Source: Seiridium cupressi (taxonomy: Eukaryota; Ascomycota; Sordariomycetes; Amphisphaeriales; Sporocadaceae). From it: a DNA stretch of 64,000 bases. Below, in pieces: positions 31,808 to 44,157 of this stretch (positions within the stretch are counted from its first letter, which is position 1; the number at the start of each line of letters is the position of its first letter). The stretch spans positions 124,001 through 188,000 of the forward strand of contig JARVKI010000060.1 in the NCBI GenBank assembly GCA_036674765.1, read 5' to 3'. Under the pieces are notes generated by a model that saw nothing but the letters and a program-made list of their open reading frames with translations, was not told the DNA's origin and made no database searches. A program made the position numbers and the translations under genes.

Positions 31808-33484
31808 CTATATCTGAAATGACTTTTCTCTTCTGCCTTCTTCTCTCCACTCGGTTGTTTTTCGTACGTGTATTCCGTTCTGACTGGAGGCAGAATCGTT
31901 GGATCGATTATCGGTTTGGCCGTAGTCCACAGCTATCTCTGTCTCCGTTCTTCCATGACTTCTATCGCCTAGTTCCAGTTGGCTCTCTGCATCATCATCC
32001 ATTCTCCTCGTCGAAGAAAAGATGATGGACAATTTCGATCCAACCTGTTTCGACGCCAACCGTTTGTTTGTACCTCGAGTTCCAGGTATTGGTTGCGAAC
32101 CCGATCCCGAGCCCAGTGTCGTGCCGAATATCTTGGGCAAGGACTGTGCGAGGAATACCCGTATCGCTGGAAGACAGATGACGATGATGGAAACATTGAC
32201 CTCCAATGCCGTCCATATGAGCGTATCCGTATAGTCCCAGGTCGGATTGACAGTGCGGGCGAACATGACGATATATCTTAACCGAATACAACTCGTGATT
32301 AAGACGAAGACTCCGAGACTGAACATAACGACAATGTTCATCTTCTTGCGCCAGCTCGTGTGTAACGTGAGTAACAGCGGCAGAGGGAGTGCGAGGAGTA
32401 ACAGATCTTGGAGAATCGAGATCGAAGCCGCTGTATAGGTAAGGGTGTTGACGTTGAGACACTTGTGGCCTCCGAAAGTTCCCTCCCAGCCTTCCCAATT
32501 GTAATCTATTGGTAAACACTGAAATATCTGCAGGAAGATCAAAACAGCAGCTGTTGAGGCCACGAAACCGATGACTGTGTATACCACAGCGCGGACCCCC
32601 TTATTTGGAAAGATCCTGAGAAAGAAGGAGAGCATAACAATTTTGCATAAAGCCAAGAGTGCTAAGTAGAAGCTTTCATCGATAAAAAAAAGCTGCGAAG
32701 CTTAGTCTCTGTTATTCGGCAATACACGGTGTTGTGGTAAATTACCTTCAGTGCAGTAGTGATTGTGTCCGTGTTTTCTGTCCAAATATCCACACCGAAT
32801 GCTGTCAGTCGGGCTGAGTACTATTAGTTTCACCAACAAGCAACCATGTAGCCCATATTGACTTACCGTATTGTCCAAGTACTGTGAATGGTATGTAAAG
32901 TGCCTATTGAGTTTAGTGGGAGCTCAAGGTGAACAGAATCAACCATGAACTTACTAGCACTATACACATCATGTAGTCGTCAATGCCGTATTCGCGCAAG
33001 CTGGCCTTTCTTGCGATAATATGCATTATGATACATACTAGGGTAAAGCCTTCGACGGCGATGAAAGCCCATAGATCTATCCTCCGAGACCGATACGGTC
33101 GATCGCATGCCACGTCCTGTATTCTTGAGATTTCTCAAATGGAATGTTAGCATGTCCAAGAGTTCGATCATGGCGCTAAAGAAATACCTAATGCCTCTTC
33201 AACAGTGCACGACGATAGTACGCAGGCTTGAACTGAGTTGTAGAGGTCTGTATTCGTGCAAATGCAGGTCGAATTCGTGACAACTTTGCAGACTGAGTTT
33301 GGTAACTCTCCAAGAATGCAGGTTAGCTAGGTTATAGTCAGTAAACACGCCAAGTAGACACGTCAGAAGCAGAGCGAGAACGCACGCCGCACTTGGGGAT
33401 CTGAGTAGCATATTGCAGTAGATCTGCTTGACATATGGCGGCCAGAGATGCCAGCAACAGCCAGAATGCATTCTGGAGCCGCAT
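31808..33484 (-). CDS. CFEM-domain PTH11-type seven-transmembrane receptor, six exons
   Basis: Minus-strand exons are 33484..33386, 33326..33188, 33133..32955, 32903..32867, 32813..32746 and 32692..31808, all phases closing, for 468 residues. A signal peptide (MRLQNAFWLLLASLAAICQA) precedes a CFEM domain with the full eight cysteines: KCGLTC, SVCKVV, TCICTN, QACVLSSC and VACDRP. The rhodopsin-like PTH11 region follows, with motifs LREYGIDDYMMC, ALYIPFTVLGQYA, FFIDESFYLALLALCKI, QCLPIDYNW and CIRLRYI. The tail is cytoplasmic, Ser/Asp-rich and polar. PTH11 of Magnaporthe senses host surfaces upstream of cAMP signalling; the ligand here is unknown. The start and first three introns could only be found by splicing logic, as no single ORF covers them. 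Confidence 0.93.
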
Positions 33485-35635
33485 ACTGTTGATTTCGGTA
33501 TGACCCAATCGAGAGGCAACAAGGTGGCCGGGTGAGGGTGCAGAATGTGGGAGAGAAAGCCTCGGGCGGGTGGCACGATGTGACGGCAATGAGACGCGCT
33601 GAAGTTGAAATAACTTGGAAACTCCAGAAACCAATAAGACTACTGCGCCATGCAGTGATCTACCGTGCTTTTGGAGCCTGAGAGCGGCTCCCGGAGATGT
33701 TAGTGATATCCTACTCGGCCACTAGTTGGTGCGCACAGCGGCACCTCGTATAGTTCATCGGTTTGTACCACTGAAAAGTGAGACAGGCGATGGGGGCCAG
33801 GAAATCAAGGGACTAGGTCCCTACTAGTCTCTGGCACGGGGCTGGGAATAGCCTTGATGATGTGCAATCTCGTGTGTTTTCTTCTCACGATTCCATTTGT
33901 TTAAATTGAAATGGATTCCTTCGTGGCCTTCTTGGATGCGTCGGGCGTTTGTGATTAATGGTCCAACCCAACTAATTGCCCTACATGTAGGGTGGAGGCC
34001 GAGTTGCGGGTTGCGGGTTGTGGGTTGCCGGTCCCATGTGGACTATTCTACATGGTCGTGGGCCTCACTACGTGCTCTAGGTTGCAATGAGGTACGACAG
34101 AAGTTACTGAAATCCTGGGTTGCTGGGCGATGGGCTGGTTATTGCTTCGAAGTGATGTTGTTGGTGGGAAGAGACGGATTGAATTTGATGCAATGCCATT
34201 TCGACTGGCTAATGTAAGGAAAGCAGCAGCGCGTTGGGACTGGTAACTTGGCTTGTCACTGAAAAACCCCAGCCGACAGAAGTCGATCACATCCCATCCT
34301 CGATCGTTTCATTCATGTCACGGTGCCACGCGAGTTAAGGTGCTCATGGGCCTTACGGACCTTCCATACTACGTTCGGCCGCGAGTTGCCCAGTGTGGGC
34401 AGAGAGAGTGGGGCTACATGCTCTTCGGGTGTGCGCCCGAGCTGGCGTGCGGTTGACTGGGAATAGATCCATTAGCACTAGATCCTAGCTGTCGATCTAC
34501 TATGGTAGAGGTTGACATCGGCCTAGACGTTTTGATCCATGTTGTGTACATGTTTCCACCAATAAAGCGCAGTCTAACCTCTTGGAGCCCGCCGCGGGAG
34601 CCGCCAGCCATCCCGAGTGCGTCAAGCAATCCAATCGTCCGATTTTTCAGAGTCGAAGCCTGCAAGCCTCATTCCTTCCCTCCAGTGGGCCTGGTTAGTT
34701 GACTGCTGATTTCCAAGTGGGAGGAGCCGGAAAGTCTGTGTATTGCGTCCTGTTTCTGCACGCTTTGACGCGGCGGCTCCAGGATGGCGGAAGGCCCGCT
34801 CGATTCTACAGCACCATGAGACACCCGGACACTGGACTTGCACAAGCCTTTCATTGATGCTGCAACTAATTCGACAAGTTTCCTACAATGAAGCAGTGTG
34901 AAACTACTAGAACGGAAACGCCGCTTACTTCGCGGTATGCTCCACGACGTTGTTCTTCTTACGGTCCTCGTAGAATGACCATCTAAGATGCTTTGCGTGA
35001 CTATCGTACTGTCTTCATCAGCTCGTCAGAAGATGCTACACTACGCAACCATCTAGAAATCCGGTTGCCCTGCACGTTGAACCGTAATGCGCGAGATGAT
35101 TGGAGCACTCCATATCTAAACTTCTGTCAAACAGGGTTGTCTCGGGCCGTGCGCAACACCATCACGGCCTTGGGAGGCGCGGATCCCATCTTGATCATTC
35201 GTAAGCTTATCGGTATCGTGGCCAATGAGTAGGCACTGCATTGCTGGAGGTGGTATAGCCGAAGCGAGCCATCCAGTCATCCTGCTGGGATAAGGGCCTA
35301 TGCCCAAAATCGGCAACGTTTTCGTGGAGTTTCCGCGACAAGGGGGGGTCAAACATGCGGCGTTGATGTCGAGTTACAACACTTGGATCGCAGGCTTGAG
35401 AGTTGGTTGAGAGACCATGATTGGTAAGAATGATTTGCGTTCGACAGACTAAAGTGCTATGGGGGACAACATCTAGGTTACCAGCTCTGCTTCGTCTCGT
35501 CTTTGCCATCCCATGCCCTGGATGAATCCTTGGAATCATATCGGCTTAGCGCACAGGAACATCTCGAATGTATCTTCAAGGCCTTTCTATGGCTTGTTGC
35601 CAGTCCAACACACACACTGCAAAGAAGTTCGTGCT
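33485..35635. other. Intergenic region between CFEM-GPCR and AA9 genes
   Basis: 2.15 kb. A short GGGTTGCGGGTTGTGGGTTG run lies near 34008-34028. No supportable gene. Confidence 0.5.
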
Positions 35636-36904
35636 TTAAACACACTGGGAATAGTATGGTGACTGCGACTGACAGGTCGCACCAGACTGTTCCATATTAG
35701 TTGCGGCTCCTCAGCCAGGTAACCTTCAAAATGGGAACAATGGTAACACTCACCGCACAAGTTGCGCACCCAGTATACCCGGTACCACCACACTGCTGGT
35801 ATTGGGCCTGCGCACATGCACCCGAACCTCCTCCAGTTGCCCCGGTCTCGGCCGGGGGTGTTGCTTGGATTGCGGTGCCAGTCGGCCCTGACCCCACTGC
35901 ACATGTCTTTTCGCATCCTGAGCATGCCGAGCCGGGTGTCTTGTTCTCACCACTCGCAATAACGGTCGGGCCGGGGTTGACATAGGTCGAAATCTTGGAG
36001 TGAATGTTGATGAGAATTCCGGGATCACTCGCCTTCAACGCCCCTGGGAAGCTCACACCAGCGGGAACTGCCGCCGCCGAATTGCTCGAACCGTCCACTG
36101 TGATCTGATAACAAGAGACGTAGAACTGTGCTCCACCAGATGTGGCAGCTGTGTGAAGAGCGATGACCTCTGCTCGGAGGAGGTAGTCTCCCGCCGGTGT
36201 GTCGGCCGGGATTGGGACATCTGTACGGCCACAGCAACTTGAGACGTCCTTGGTACCCCAGTAGTCGTCATCGCCAGAGCCACCGCTCGAGTTTGGTGCC
36301 CATGAGCTTGCGAAGATTTTATACCTATCGAATGACAATGTCAGAAGAGGTATCTTTGTCTCAAAAAGGTTTTTGATGAAGAAAAGAAAGCTGGGCCTCA
36401 AGCTTTGGGTATTTTCCATCGTCCAAGCCTCTACTACCTGGATGCTGATCAAAGCCACCTAGATTCAAGAGAATAACCTACCAAGAACTCGAGCCATCGG
36501 CTGCCGATGCATCATCAACCTTACTCAGGTAGACGTTGACAGGACCATAATGGGCGCCACCGATGGCCTCGTTTGTGCAGGATCGATCTCCAGGTTGCTA
36601 CGAGCGATAGCACATTAGCACATACCTTAGCCACTATTTCTGCAGCCATTCTTACCTGGTGCATCTCAACCGTCACGGTCGAACTCGGCGCAACAGCACA
36701 CTTGCCCGAGACACCCTTTGTCCCCCCGACATTGCATCGAATGTCCGTGCTCGCCACGTTGGTAATGGGGCTGTTCGACTGAGGAAGACGGACGCATTGA
36801 GATCCCATGTCCACCCCGTCAACCCATAGTTCCTGGAAGGTGGCGTGGGCTGCGACATAGCCTACAGACAGAGCTGCGAGCGCGATGTACTGAGTGTGCT
36901 TCAT
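35636..36904 (-). CDS. AA9 lytic polysaccharide monooxygenase with C-terminal CBM1, four exons
   Basis: Minus-strand exons are 36904..36656, 36597..36482, 36324..35754 and 35686..35636, all phases closing, for 328 residues. The signal peptide ends ...GYVAA, leaving His20 as mature residue 1 of the copper histidine brace. The second brace histidine is in IGGAHYGPVNVYL and the axial region in AQFYVSCYQITV. A Ser/Gly/Thr linker leads to a CBM1: YQQCGGTGYTGCATCA, completed by the last 51-nt exon (SGATCQSQSPYYSQCV). Without that exon the CBM loses half its cysteines, so the longer third-exon reading to 35697 should not be used. The enzyme oxidatively cleaves cellulose outside the cell. Confidence 0.95.
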
Positions 36905-37913
36905 CGTGATGACCTATTCTGGGCACCTAGGTTGCTACGGGTGAACATTGACTAGATCAACAATAGCCCTGGGTTAGGAATGCAGTTGGTGACGGGCCCC
37001 AGGTATTAAATCCAGCCTACATGCTCGGTATGTGGTAGAAGCACGTTTGCAGGCGGCGAAACCGATTCCGAATCGCCTCCCTCGCAATTACACAAAAATC
37101 AGTGAATGACATGTTTCTCGCCTACAGATTGGTCAAGTCTTCAGGTTACATTGCGGGCGAAAGTGCCGAGGCGGCTGAATTGCCCAGTATTCCCCATAAA
37201 ACTCTCTTTTAGACGGCCGCTAAACATGTTCTCGGCGCAATTGATAAATCTTATTACTATAGGTTAATATCGAATTCGTTTCCGGTTTGGTCCAGGGAGA
37301 CACTGTGTGAGATCGTGGCGGACCACCAGACCTAACATCCGACTCTAACGGTCTTTTGACTTGAACAAAGATGGTCAAGCTAGAGTAGTGTAGGATCTTG
37401 TAGCCGTATTGGGCAAAAGCGGAAGTCTTTGTGTAATGGTAGGTATGCATATGAGATCATCAAACAGATAAGAAATAGCTAGAGCATACCCCTCCCCCGA
37501 TACGCGAACGGGAGTTCCATCATGAGTAAAGTATTATAGTTTATAGTAGCGAAATGGCTAAAGTCGGATCTCAATCCATATGAAGAAGAGACCCTGAACA
37601 TGACCATTCCCCGTGGACGAAGAATGTAATTATCACACACACCTGTTACTAACGGTAAAAATAGAGGTACTGGAATTTTTGTCTGATACTTGAGTATTTT
37701 TATCATCCTATGAGTCAGAAATTAGGTAGGACTAGGTAATATCTAGTTTCTCTGCGAATTTTGCGTGAGGCTCGCACTGAGTTCACACCCGAATATCACC
37801 AAACATGCTTGCCTCAACGTATGCGAGCACAAGTATACTTTCTCACCGGACTCCTCAAATATGTTCTCGCCGGACTCTTCAGACATATCCTCATCGTACT
37901 CTTCAGACATATC
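36905..37913. other. Intergenic region between AA9 and 2EXR genes
   Basis: 1 kb. The right end (37746-37913, minus strand) continues the 2EXR reading frame past its stop with acidic repeats. Otherwise nothing is seen. Confidence 0.5.
37845..37913 (-). repeat. Acidic tandem repeat continuing the 2EXR frame beyond its stop
   Basis: Two near-identical blocks (GATATGTCTGAAGAG at 37913-37899 and 37889-37875) and two weaker GAGGAGTCCGG/GAAGAGTCCGG blocks, all in the 2EXR frame. Confidence 0.75.
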
Positions 37914-38822
37914 CTAGTCATGGCACTTCGATGTATCCTGTATGGGGTATTCGGTATCAAACTCCCCTACAGCTCCTGACCTGATCCAGGTCTCAATATT
38001 TAGCGCGTCGTTTGCTGGGATATGCAATTTGGCTGCCATTCGACGCATGTCTTCGTGATCATCGAGGTCGACCATAAAAGGCGACACGTTATCCGCTCCG
38101 AAGATCTCGATTTTGTCAGTAATGTTTCTACTCTGGCTGATGTTGATCTGGTGCGCAAGGAATGAGATTGTCTTGAGGCGCGGGAAGTGGTGGGGATCGT
38201 GGAGTTGACGATTGAACGTAGATTCTCCGTCGATGTGTCTAATCATCAAAGACTCCGTAGCTTGAGTCAAGTGAAGGATCCCAGCTGTCTCCGGTAGACG
38301 GACATCGACCAAATCAAGGAAAAGAGTGTCCCTGGAAGAATCGAACCAGGCCCATTCTCTGTGGTAATTCCGCTTCCCAGGGGCTATCAGCTCAGCATCA
38401 CTGTCGGGCTTCTCGTTCTCGATTGCTCGGAGGCAGCCATGTCGAAGCGCTACCTTCCGAGATTCTTGGCAGACCTGTGAGATTGCAGGCGGGGGGTAGG
38501 TTGTCTGAAAGTGATACCACGTATTCACTGGTGGTGGAGAGGTATACGGGGACATGATGCTAACCACGCGTCTAGGAATGGCAAAGTTCCATATCATCTG
38601 TCGTATTTCTGGTGGAAGCTTGGCGAACCGCGAAAATTTCACAGGCGTGTCAATGTTCCTGTGAAATAGTTGAATCTCCCGACGAAGCCTGGATAAATGA
38701 TGCAATTCCTCTAGCGCCTCTCTGACCATTAGCACGTCATGCTCTATAGCAACTTGCCTCCTTTCCAATTTATCAAGAACATTGTACAGACGAGTACGAC
38801 CAATTTCCTCCTCCATTTCCAT
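37914..38822 (-). CDS. 2EXR domain-containing protein
   Basis: Single exon, 302 residues from the ATG at 38822. An N-terminal coiled-coil-like segment (MEMEEEIGRTRLYNVLDKLERRQ) is followed by the 2EXR domain: FSRFAKLPPEIRQMIWNFAIP, then AISQVCQESRKVALRHGC. The C-terminal part is typical for this lineage-expanded fungal family: DSSRDTLFLDLVD, then ESLMIRH and FPRLKTISFLAH blocks. The function of 2EXR proteins is unknown. After the TAG stop (37914-37916) the same frame stays open for 56 more codons and encodes acidic repeats (DMSEE, DEDMSEESGE), which suggests a formerly longer tail, stop readthrough, or a splice variant (see findings). Confidence 0.82.
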   Translation of the reverse strand: MEMEEEIGRTRLYNVLDKLERRQVAIEHDVLMVREALEELHHLSRLRREIQLFHRNIDTPVKFSRFAKLPPEIRQMIWNFAIPRRVVSIMSPYTSPPPVNTWYHFQTTYPPPAISQVCQESRKVALRHGCLRAIENEKPDSDAELIAPGKRNYHREWAWFDSSRDTLFLDLVDVRLPETAGILHLTQATESLMIRHIDGESTFNRQLHDPHHFPRLKTISFLAHQINISQSRNITDKIEIFGADNVSPFMVDLDDHEDMRRMAAKLHIPANDALNIETWIRSGAVGEFDTEYPIQDTSKCHD

Positions 38823-41390
38823 GGCGATAAGGAGCTCCGAAAAGTTGGGGTTGACTTATGTGTATTTTTGTTGCTGAGTTCCAACCTGGAGTTCACTGTA
38901 ATGGGTGGGAGAAGCTTGGGCTCCAGTTCGATAGCCAGTGCTCCAATGGGTAGTCGACTGCCGCCTCAAAACTCTAGCGTCAGCTATAGAGTGCTTGACT
39001 ATCCCCCGGGGACGCGAACTTGCCTTGTAAACTGGGGCCTAAATTTAAGAGTACATCAGACTCCTCACAAATTTGGAGTTGACCGTCTTGAAATTTGGCC
39101 CTCACGTGACTTTCTTGAGTTGTCATTGGTCGATACAATGTAGGGTCAGTGCTAGGTATCGATTACACTTCAACTCATCGCCGGCAGCCGTCATGGTCAT
39201 GTGACCGATATGCACACAGTCTGTGCTCAGTAGTAGATAATGTTGCTAGAGAGCTCCAAGGAACATCCCCTCCTCAGCGTAACAACGTTATAATACAGCA
39301 CTTTACAGCGGCCATCTCGTTCGCAGGCATCGAATTCCGTGCTTGTCTGAAGATCAGCCCAAACATCAATATACGCTCAAGCTTGTCAAGGTAAAAAAAA
39401 AAGGTATGAATTCTCACCATCTACGAGTTCGGATATCGACCATAAATGACGGCATCTTTGACTTCCTGTTTTCACGTAGAGAATAGGCTTGTTCGGTTCC
39501 TAGATGATCAGGGCTCACAGAGGATTTGGCCATGCTGACAATGTTAGTACAACTGCGGTCTGACTGGACTGGGTTTGGACAAGGAGAAGATTACACACAC
39601 CAAGCAAGTGATACCAAGGGACCTGATGCCAATAGACATATTCCAAAGGGATGATGGCGAGGAAGGCAGAAGGACTTCCGTGTGGGATGTGTCAGGAGGC
39701 AGGTGGGCAACGTCGCCATACTAGGATATGGGCTGGCCAGTGCTATTCTTCTAAAAAGGCGGCTGAAAACAAGTTGGGTGAAATGGTACCCAATGGCAGT
39801 GACCAAAGAAAACCTGTAGGATACACGACTAAGCCGGCTCTAGGAACCATGCCGTAGAGGGTTTGACTCTCAAGGTAAGGGTGATGGTGACGACTATATT
39901 GACCGCAAACGTAAGGAAACAGCAAGTCATACATTTGGGCATTGAGCGGTTTCCACAAATTTACTCTCCAATCGGTCCAGAGGCCAGAAAGTGGAAGTAG
40001 GAAAGCCTGGAAGCTGCCAACTAAGGTCCCCAAACACCATATAACAGGTTTGATTTCTGAACTGTTATGCTGGAGAAGAGTACCACGCCATACTTGTAAG
40101 ACCACGTTATACTGTACAGCCTCAATCGGTACGATGAGAAATTCATTCGAAGCTCTGTACATAGGGGAGAGATCATGATCGATTAGATAATTGAAATCAA
40201 TGGAACTCGAGGCCAGATCACCTAGATCTCACATGCCAATTGTGTCGTCGTGTAAGGCGCAGCCTTGAGGTTTCGCTTCGTATAACACCTCGTAGTTACG
40301 AGACGAGCGGATTGTTGATCATTGGAGGTTGGAACACTGGGAAGGAAGAGGAGGCTCATCTCGGCAACCGGCTCCCCACATTGGTAACGAGTTTAAGCGC
40401 GTGGAGAACCAGTCCGCCAGACCTTGCTGAACCAGTAGTGATCTGCACACCTACTCGACGCGTGTAGTCGAAGTGATAAACACATGTAAGAAGTGGGAGC
40501 TCAAAGAGAGATGCCAAGACCTATATGTAGCCAAGACCTCCAATCCCTATCATCGAGCCACTTCCGATATGGCTATGTATCCAGCGGCCACGTACTAGCA
40601 TCGCCCGGGCTCGGCGATTCCTGGCCGTATAGCAGGGCACTACTCCACGGCCGAGAGCCGTGAGGTATGCTAAAGATAGCCCAGATAAAGTGGTTTTGCG
40701 GATCAGATAAAGTTGAGCTGCCTCAAATGGGGCATTGTGGGTCCAACCGCAAGACCTCGTCGTCATAGTCCAACTCCCTTCCAGACCCTCAAGAATGCAC
40801 CGCAGCTGGTTTGGGGGTGTCAGCGATTACGAGGCCTAGTTGCACCGGGAGGGAGAATAAATGAAAGTTGCTTGATCCGTTGACCAAGATTGCATAAACG
40901 CGGCGCTCGATTGCGTGATTCAGCAAAGCAGTCCGGCTTGGCGGCGCGCTGGCGGCTTGGAGGGGGTTCCAGAGCCGGGATCGGTCAACCAATCCTCGGA
41001 CTTGTGCGCGGCTCTGGAGTTGGGCCAAGCCCGAGCACCCTGCATGTTGTAGCATTTCACCTAGCCATTGCTGCATCTCTGAGTATCCAACAGTACGTAG
41101 TACGACTGCACACAGCATGTGACTTAGAATATTATGTGTTTACAAGTAGCGAGCTTTGCCGTAAGAACCCGGATCTGCATTGTATCGAGTGACTGATGTT
41201 CGCCCAGATATGCTGCCACCATCCCTCTACTAATCCCAACACATTCTCATTTCTCATAGACCTGCCAAAGTCTCTCGTACAGACTGTTGTTAATTTCTTG
41301 CTGCTGGTGGAGAAGCTGTACTGATATTGTTCCTATTATCATTTCTGAGTCGGCTGTGATACACTGGTCATCGCGTTCGTGTTAGTCAAG
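38823..41390. other. Long divergent intergenic region (2EXR / GNAT)
   Basis: 2.6 kb. A 139-codon minus-strand ORF at 39743-40162 is hydrophobic but motif-free and is not called. Nothing else supported. Confidence 0.5.
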
Positions 41391-42135
41391 ATGCCCTTTG
41401 CAGTGCTCCCTGCTCTGATTCCGGAAATCACACCGGTATACGATGTCTACTTCGCAGCTTTCAAGAACGAGAAGATAATGGAGTATCTGTATCCTGGAGG
41501 CGTGGACCGCCAAGCCCACAAACACGGGACTACTTTGTGGTTGCACCACGATCAAAACGGATACACCATCAAGGTGGTAGACTCTGACACGGGTGCTGTC
41601 GTCGGTATGGCGCAATGGGAGGTTTTCTGGCGACCAGGAAAGGACACTTTGTGGAAGAAGCCCAAGGGGGCCGAATGGCTCAAGGGCGACAAACGGACGA
41701 AGGCCGAGACGGTTCTGATCCCCAATTGGAACATGAGAGAAAAGCTCTTTGGTGGACGGAAGCACGTTTGTAGGTCGGATAAGTCAGTCACATGATTCCG
41801 AGCAAGAGAATACTGACATGGACCAAGACTGCGTGACGATGGCGACACATCCAAACTACCAGCGGAAAGGTATCGGGCGTTTGTTGGTTCAGTGGGGAAT
41901 TGACATTGCGGAGCAATTGGGACTGCCCATCTACCTCGAATCCACTGAGAAAGGTGCGCCATTGTACGAAGCAGTTGGGTTCGAGAAATTGGCACACGAG
42001 AAACTTGTCTACAAGGCGTCGGAAACAGGCCAGAAGGAAGATATAGAAGTGCCCCTCATGGTGAAAATGCCCAGTAAAGCGAATGGACTGTCATACAAGG
42101 CATGGGCGGACAAGGGTTACCCAGAGTCGTACTAA
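41391..42135 (+). CDS. GNAT-family N-acetyltransferase, two exons
   Basis: Exons 41391..41769 and 41828..42135 give 228 residues. The 58-nt intron (GTAGGT donor, ACTGAC branch, CCAAG acceptor) restores the beta-strand before the acetyl-CoA site: KHVYCVTMATHPNYQRKGIGRLLVQWG. The pyrophosphate-binding loop is QRKGIG. Later conserved features are IYLESTEKGAPLYEAVGF, typical of the GNAT C-terminal half. Fungal members of this type acetylate small molecules or peptides, and the substrate is unknown. The start is the ATG at 41391; an upstream GTG is in frame but not an expected eukaryotic start. It ends with an ordinary TAA. Confidence 0.9.
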
Positions 42136-44157
42136 TGATGTACCTATATCTGTCATCTGATTAGTATCTGTATAACAGCACGAGATTGGGTGGACTTGTC
42201 TCCAGGGAAGGGGGCTTGCCCCTGTGGGCATCAGGGTGCCGTGAGAGCAAGATTTATGAACAATCTGTCCATGTCTTGGTGTACAAAAAATTGAATTGGG
42301 TGCCATTGAGCGTAGACATTTCGCATGCCTGAACAAGCACAAAGCTTTGACATCCGTGAGGAGTCCCAGTCAAGCGTCAGGTCTCAGCCGTTGAGCATTC
42401 GCACCACAGTGCCACGGCGAAAGAATTGAGTCCCTTATCTGACTAGCACCGTCATTAATCTGTACCTCGTCAAGCTCGGTGGTCACTGCTTCAAGGTCCT
42501 TCGTCACAGGCCCCAAGAACCGCTCTCTCGTTTGTATGCACTGCCAACATGAACTGGTTTTTGATTTCCTCTCCAGCGAGCCCAGTAGAGCAGCAAGGAG
42601 GGCATTTCCGCATGGCCAAAAGACGTTCATAAAAGACATGCTGTCATCTCTACCCATCTATTGACGGAGTAGAGGGAAGTGGCTGGTTGCTCACAAGAAC
42701 ATCCACCAAAGGTTTGGCGTCCAGCTATGCCGAGGGCGAGCCAACGACACGCGGTTAATGCGCCTGACCGGATCACACAAAGTGGCACATCATTGACTAC
42801 CGTCATAATGTGGCCTCGGCAGGCGTGCTAGTGCTGCCAGGGTTGGATAGCTGGTGAACAGTACTGCAAAATAGCTCGGGTTTTACGCCGATGACTAAGA
42901 CTGCTGGATCGTAACCGGAGGCTCAAGGGTACTGAAGGCGGGTAGCGTGGCGGTAGTAACACCAGGTTTCATGATACTTCTGTCGTGTCCGAATGACTCT
43001 CGCTCACCCAGACCAAGTGATTCTGGCGAATGAGCCACCGGGGAATGAAGTTTCGCCAACCTGGTCGTGTGTAGCCAACGCTAAGCCCTCCCTCGTACCT
43101 CCATACGTACGGTATCCAAACAGGCAGTGGGCGTTCAGCAGTGTATCTTCCTTGCAGAACACATAGCTCACCATTACCAAGACGATCCATGTTGGTCAGA
43201 GTACAACTTCCAGCGGCATAATGCTGACGAGCGGCCACCAGACCAGGGGCTCTTACGTGAAACTCATAGCAAAAGCCCTCGCTCGCCGGAAGGCGTCTGG
43301 AAATGTCCCATCGCCCTTCGACCGCAGGAAGTCCGCTAGGCGCACTGCTTTGCAGCAGCGCACGGCGTCGCAGGACCAGTCCGGCAGTGTAGAAGGCGAA
43401 TCTGGACGACTATGAGCGCAACACTTGAACCAAGGGATAGCTTAGGGTTAAGCTCCGAAACACGTTCCCAACGGCCGGTCCGCCTGCCAGACCAGCTGGC
43501 TCCCCTCGCACAGCAAACCCCACGCGGCGAGCACATCAGGACTGTTGCGAACCCCGTGCTGCGACGTGCTGTGCGGGGCTTAAGACCGACCTTGGGGTCT
43601 AAAGACATTCCTTGCGGAAAACGGGAGTCGGAGAACTGCGGGGGAGGCGATGGTGCAAGTTTTGTGATGCCCTCGTCCCTACCAGAGGGGGTCGGGCGAG
43701 AGAGCATGTTCTTGTAACGCAATGACGAAGGCATACTGTAGCGGTGGCCGTATCTCGAGATGTCCTTAACGAGACGGTCGATTTCAAGTGCTAGCCCGGG
43801 AGCCCATCATCATCATTGAACACCGATGGCAGAGACGTGTGGAGGTATGACAAGAGTAAACACTAAATTCAAGTCGCGTTCGCGTCAGGCGGCTTTAATT
43901 AATTGGCAGCATGGCGCGCTAGCGGAACGCTGGCACGTGCCTTGGCAGCACAGTTTTGGAACGAACCGCCACCTGCTGACAAACACTGTACTGACTTTCA
44001 ACTCCACCCATATATTTAATCCTACCATATCATGACAATGATGTTGGTCAATCGCATTTGACTAAGCTTGTTTCAACTGGTTCTCTGCATATGAGAAATC
44101 TGCCTAGAATTCTCTTCGGGATTCCATATATATATAAATGCGCATCCCGGTATCAAG
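42136..44157. other. Intergenic region between GNAT and RTP1 genes
   Basis: 2.0 kb. A TATA-like run (44126-44138) lies about 20 bp before the RTP1 start. GC-rich block at about 43300-43720 has overlapping ORFs on both strands without recognisable motifs. Confidence 0.5.

Noticed and set aside
35697..35753. AA9 C-terminus reading through into VSVTIVPILKVTW
   Set aside because: This reads the intron after the GTGAGT donor; splicing restores a complete CBM1.
10841..38822. Idea that TAG is recoded as a sense codon in this genome, given several in-frame TAGs
   Set aside because: Clearly functional genes here (HET, CFEM-GPCR, RTP1) end at TAG where family similarity also ends.
39743..40162. Minus-strand 139-codon hydrophobic ORF
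   Set aside because: No motif, no clear splice partners and unremarkable codon pattern; likely chance in a 2.6-kb gap.
43336..43734. Overlapping ORFs on both strands in a GC-rich block
   Set aside because: Neither has motifs or splice logic; GC-rich DNA yields long chance ORFs.
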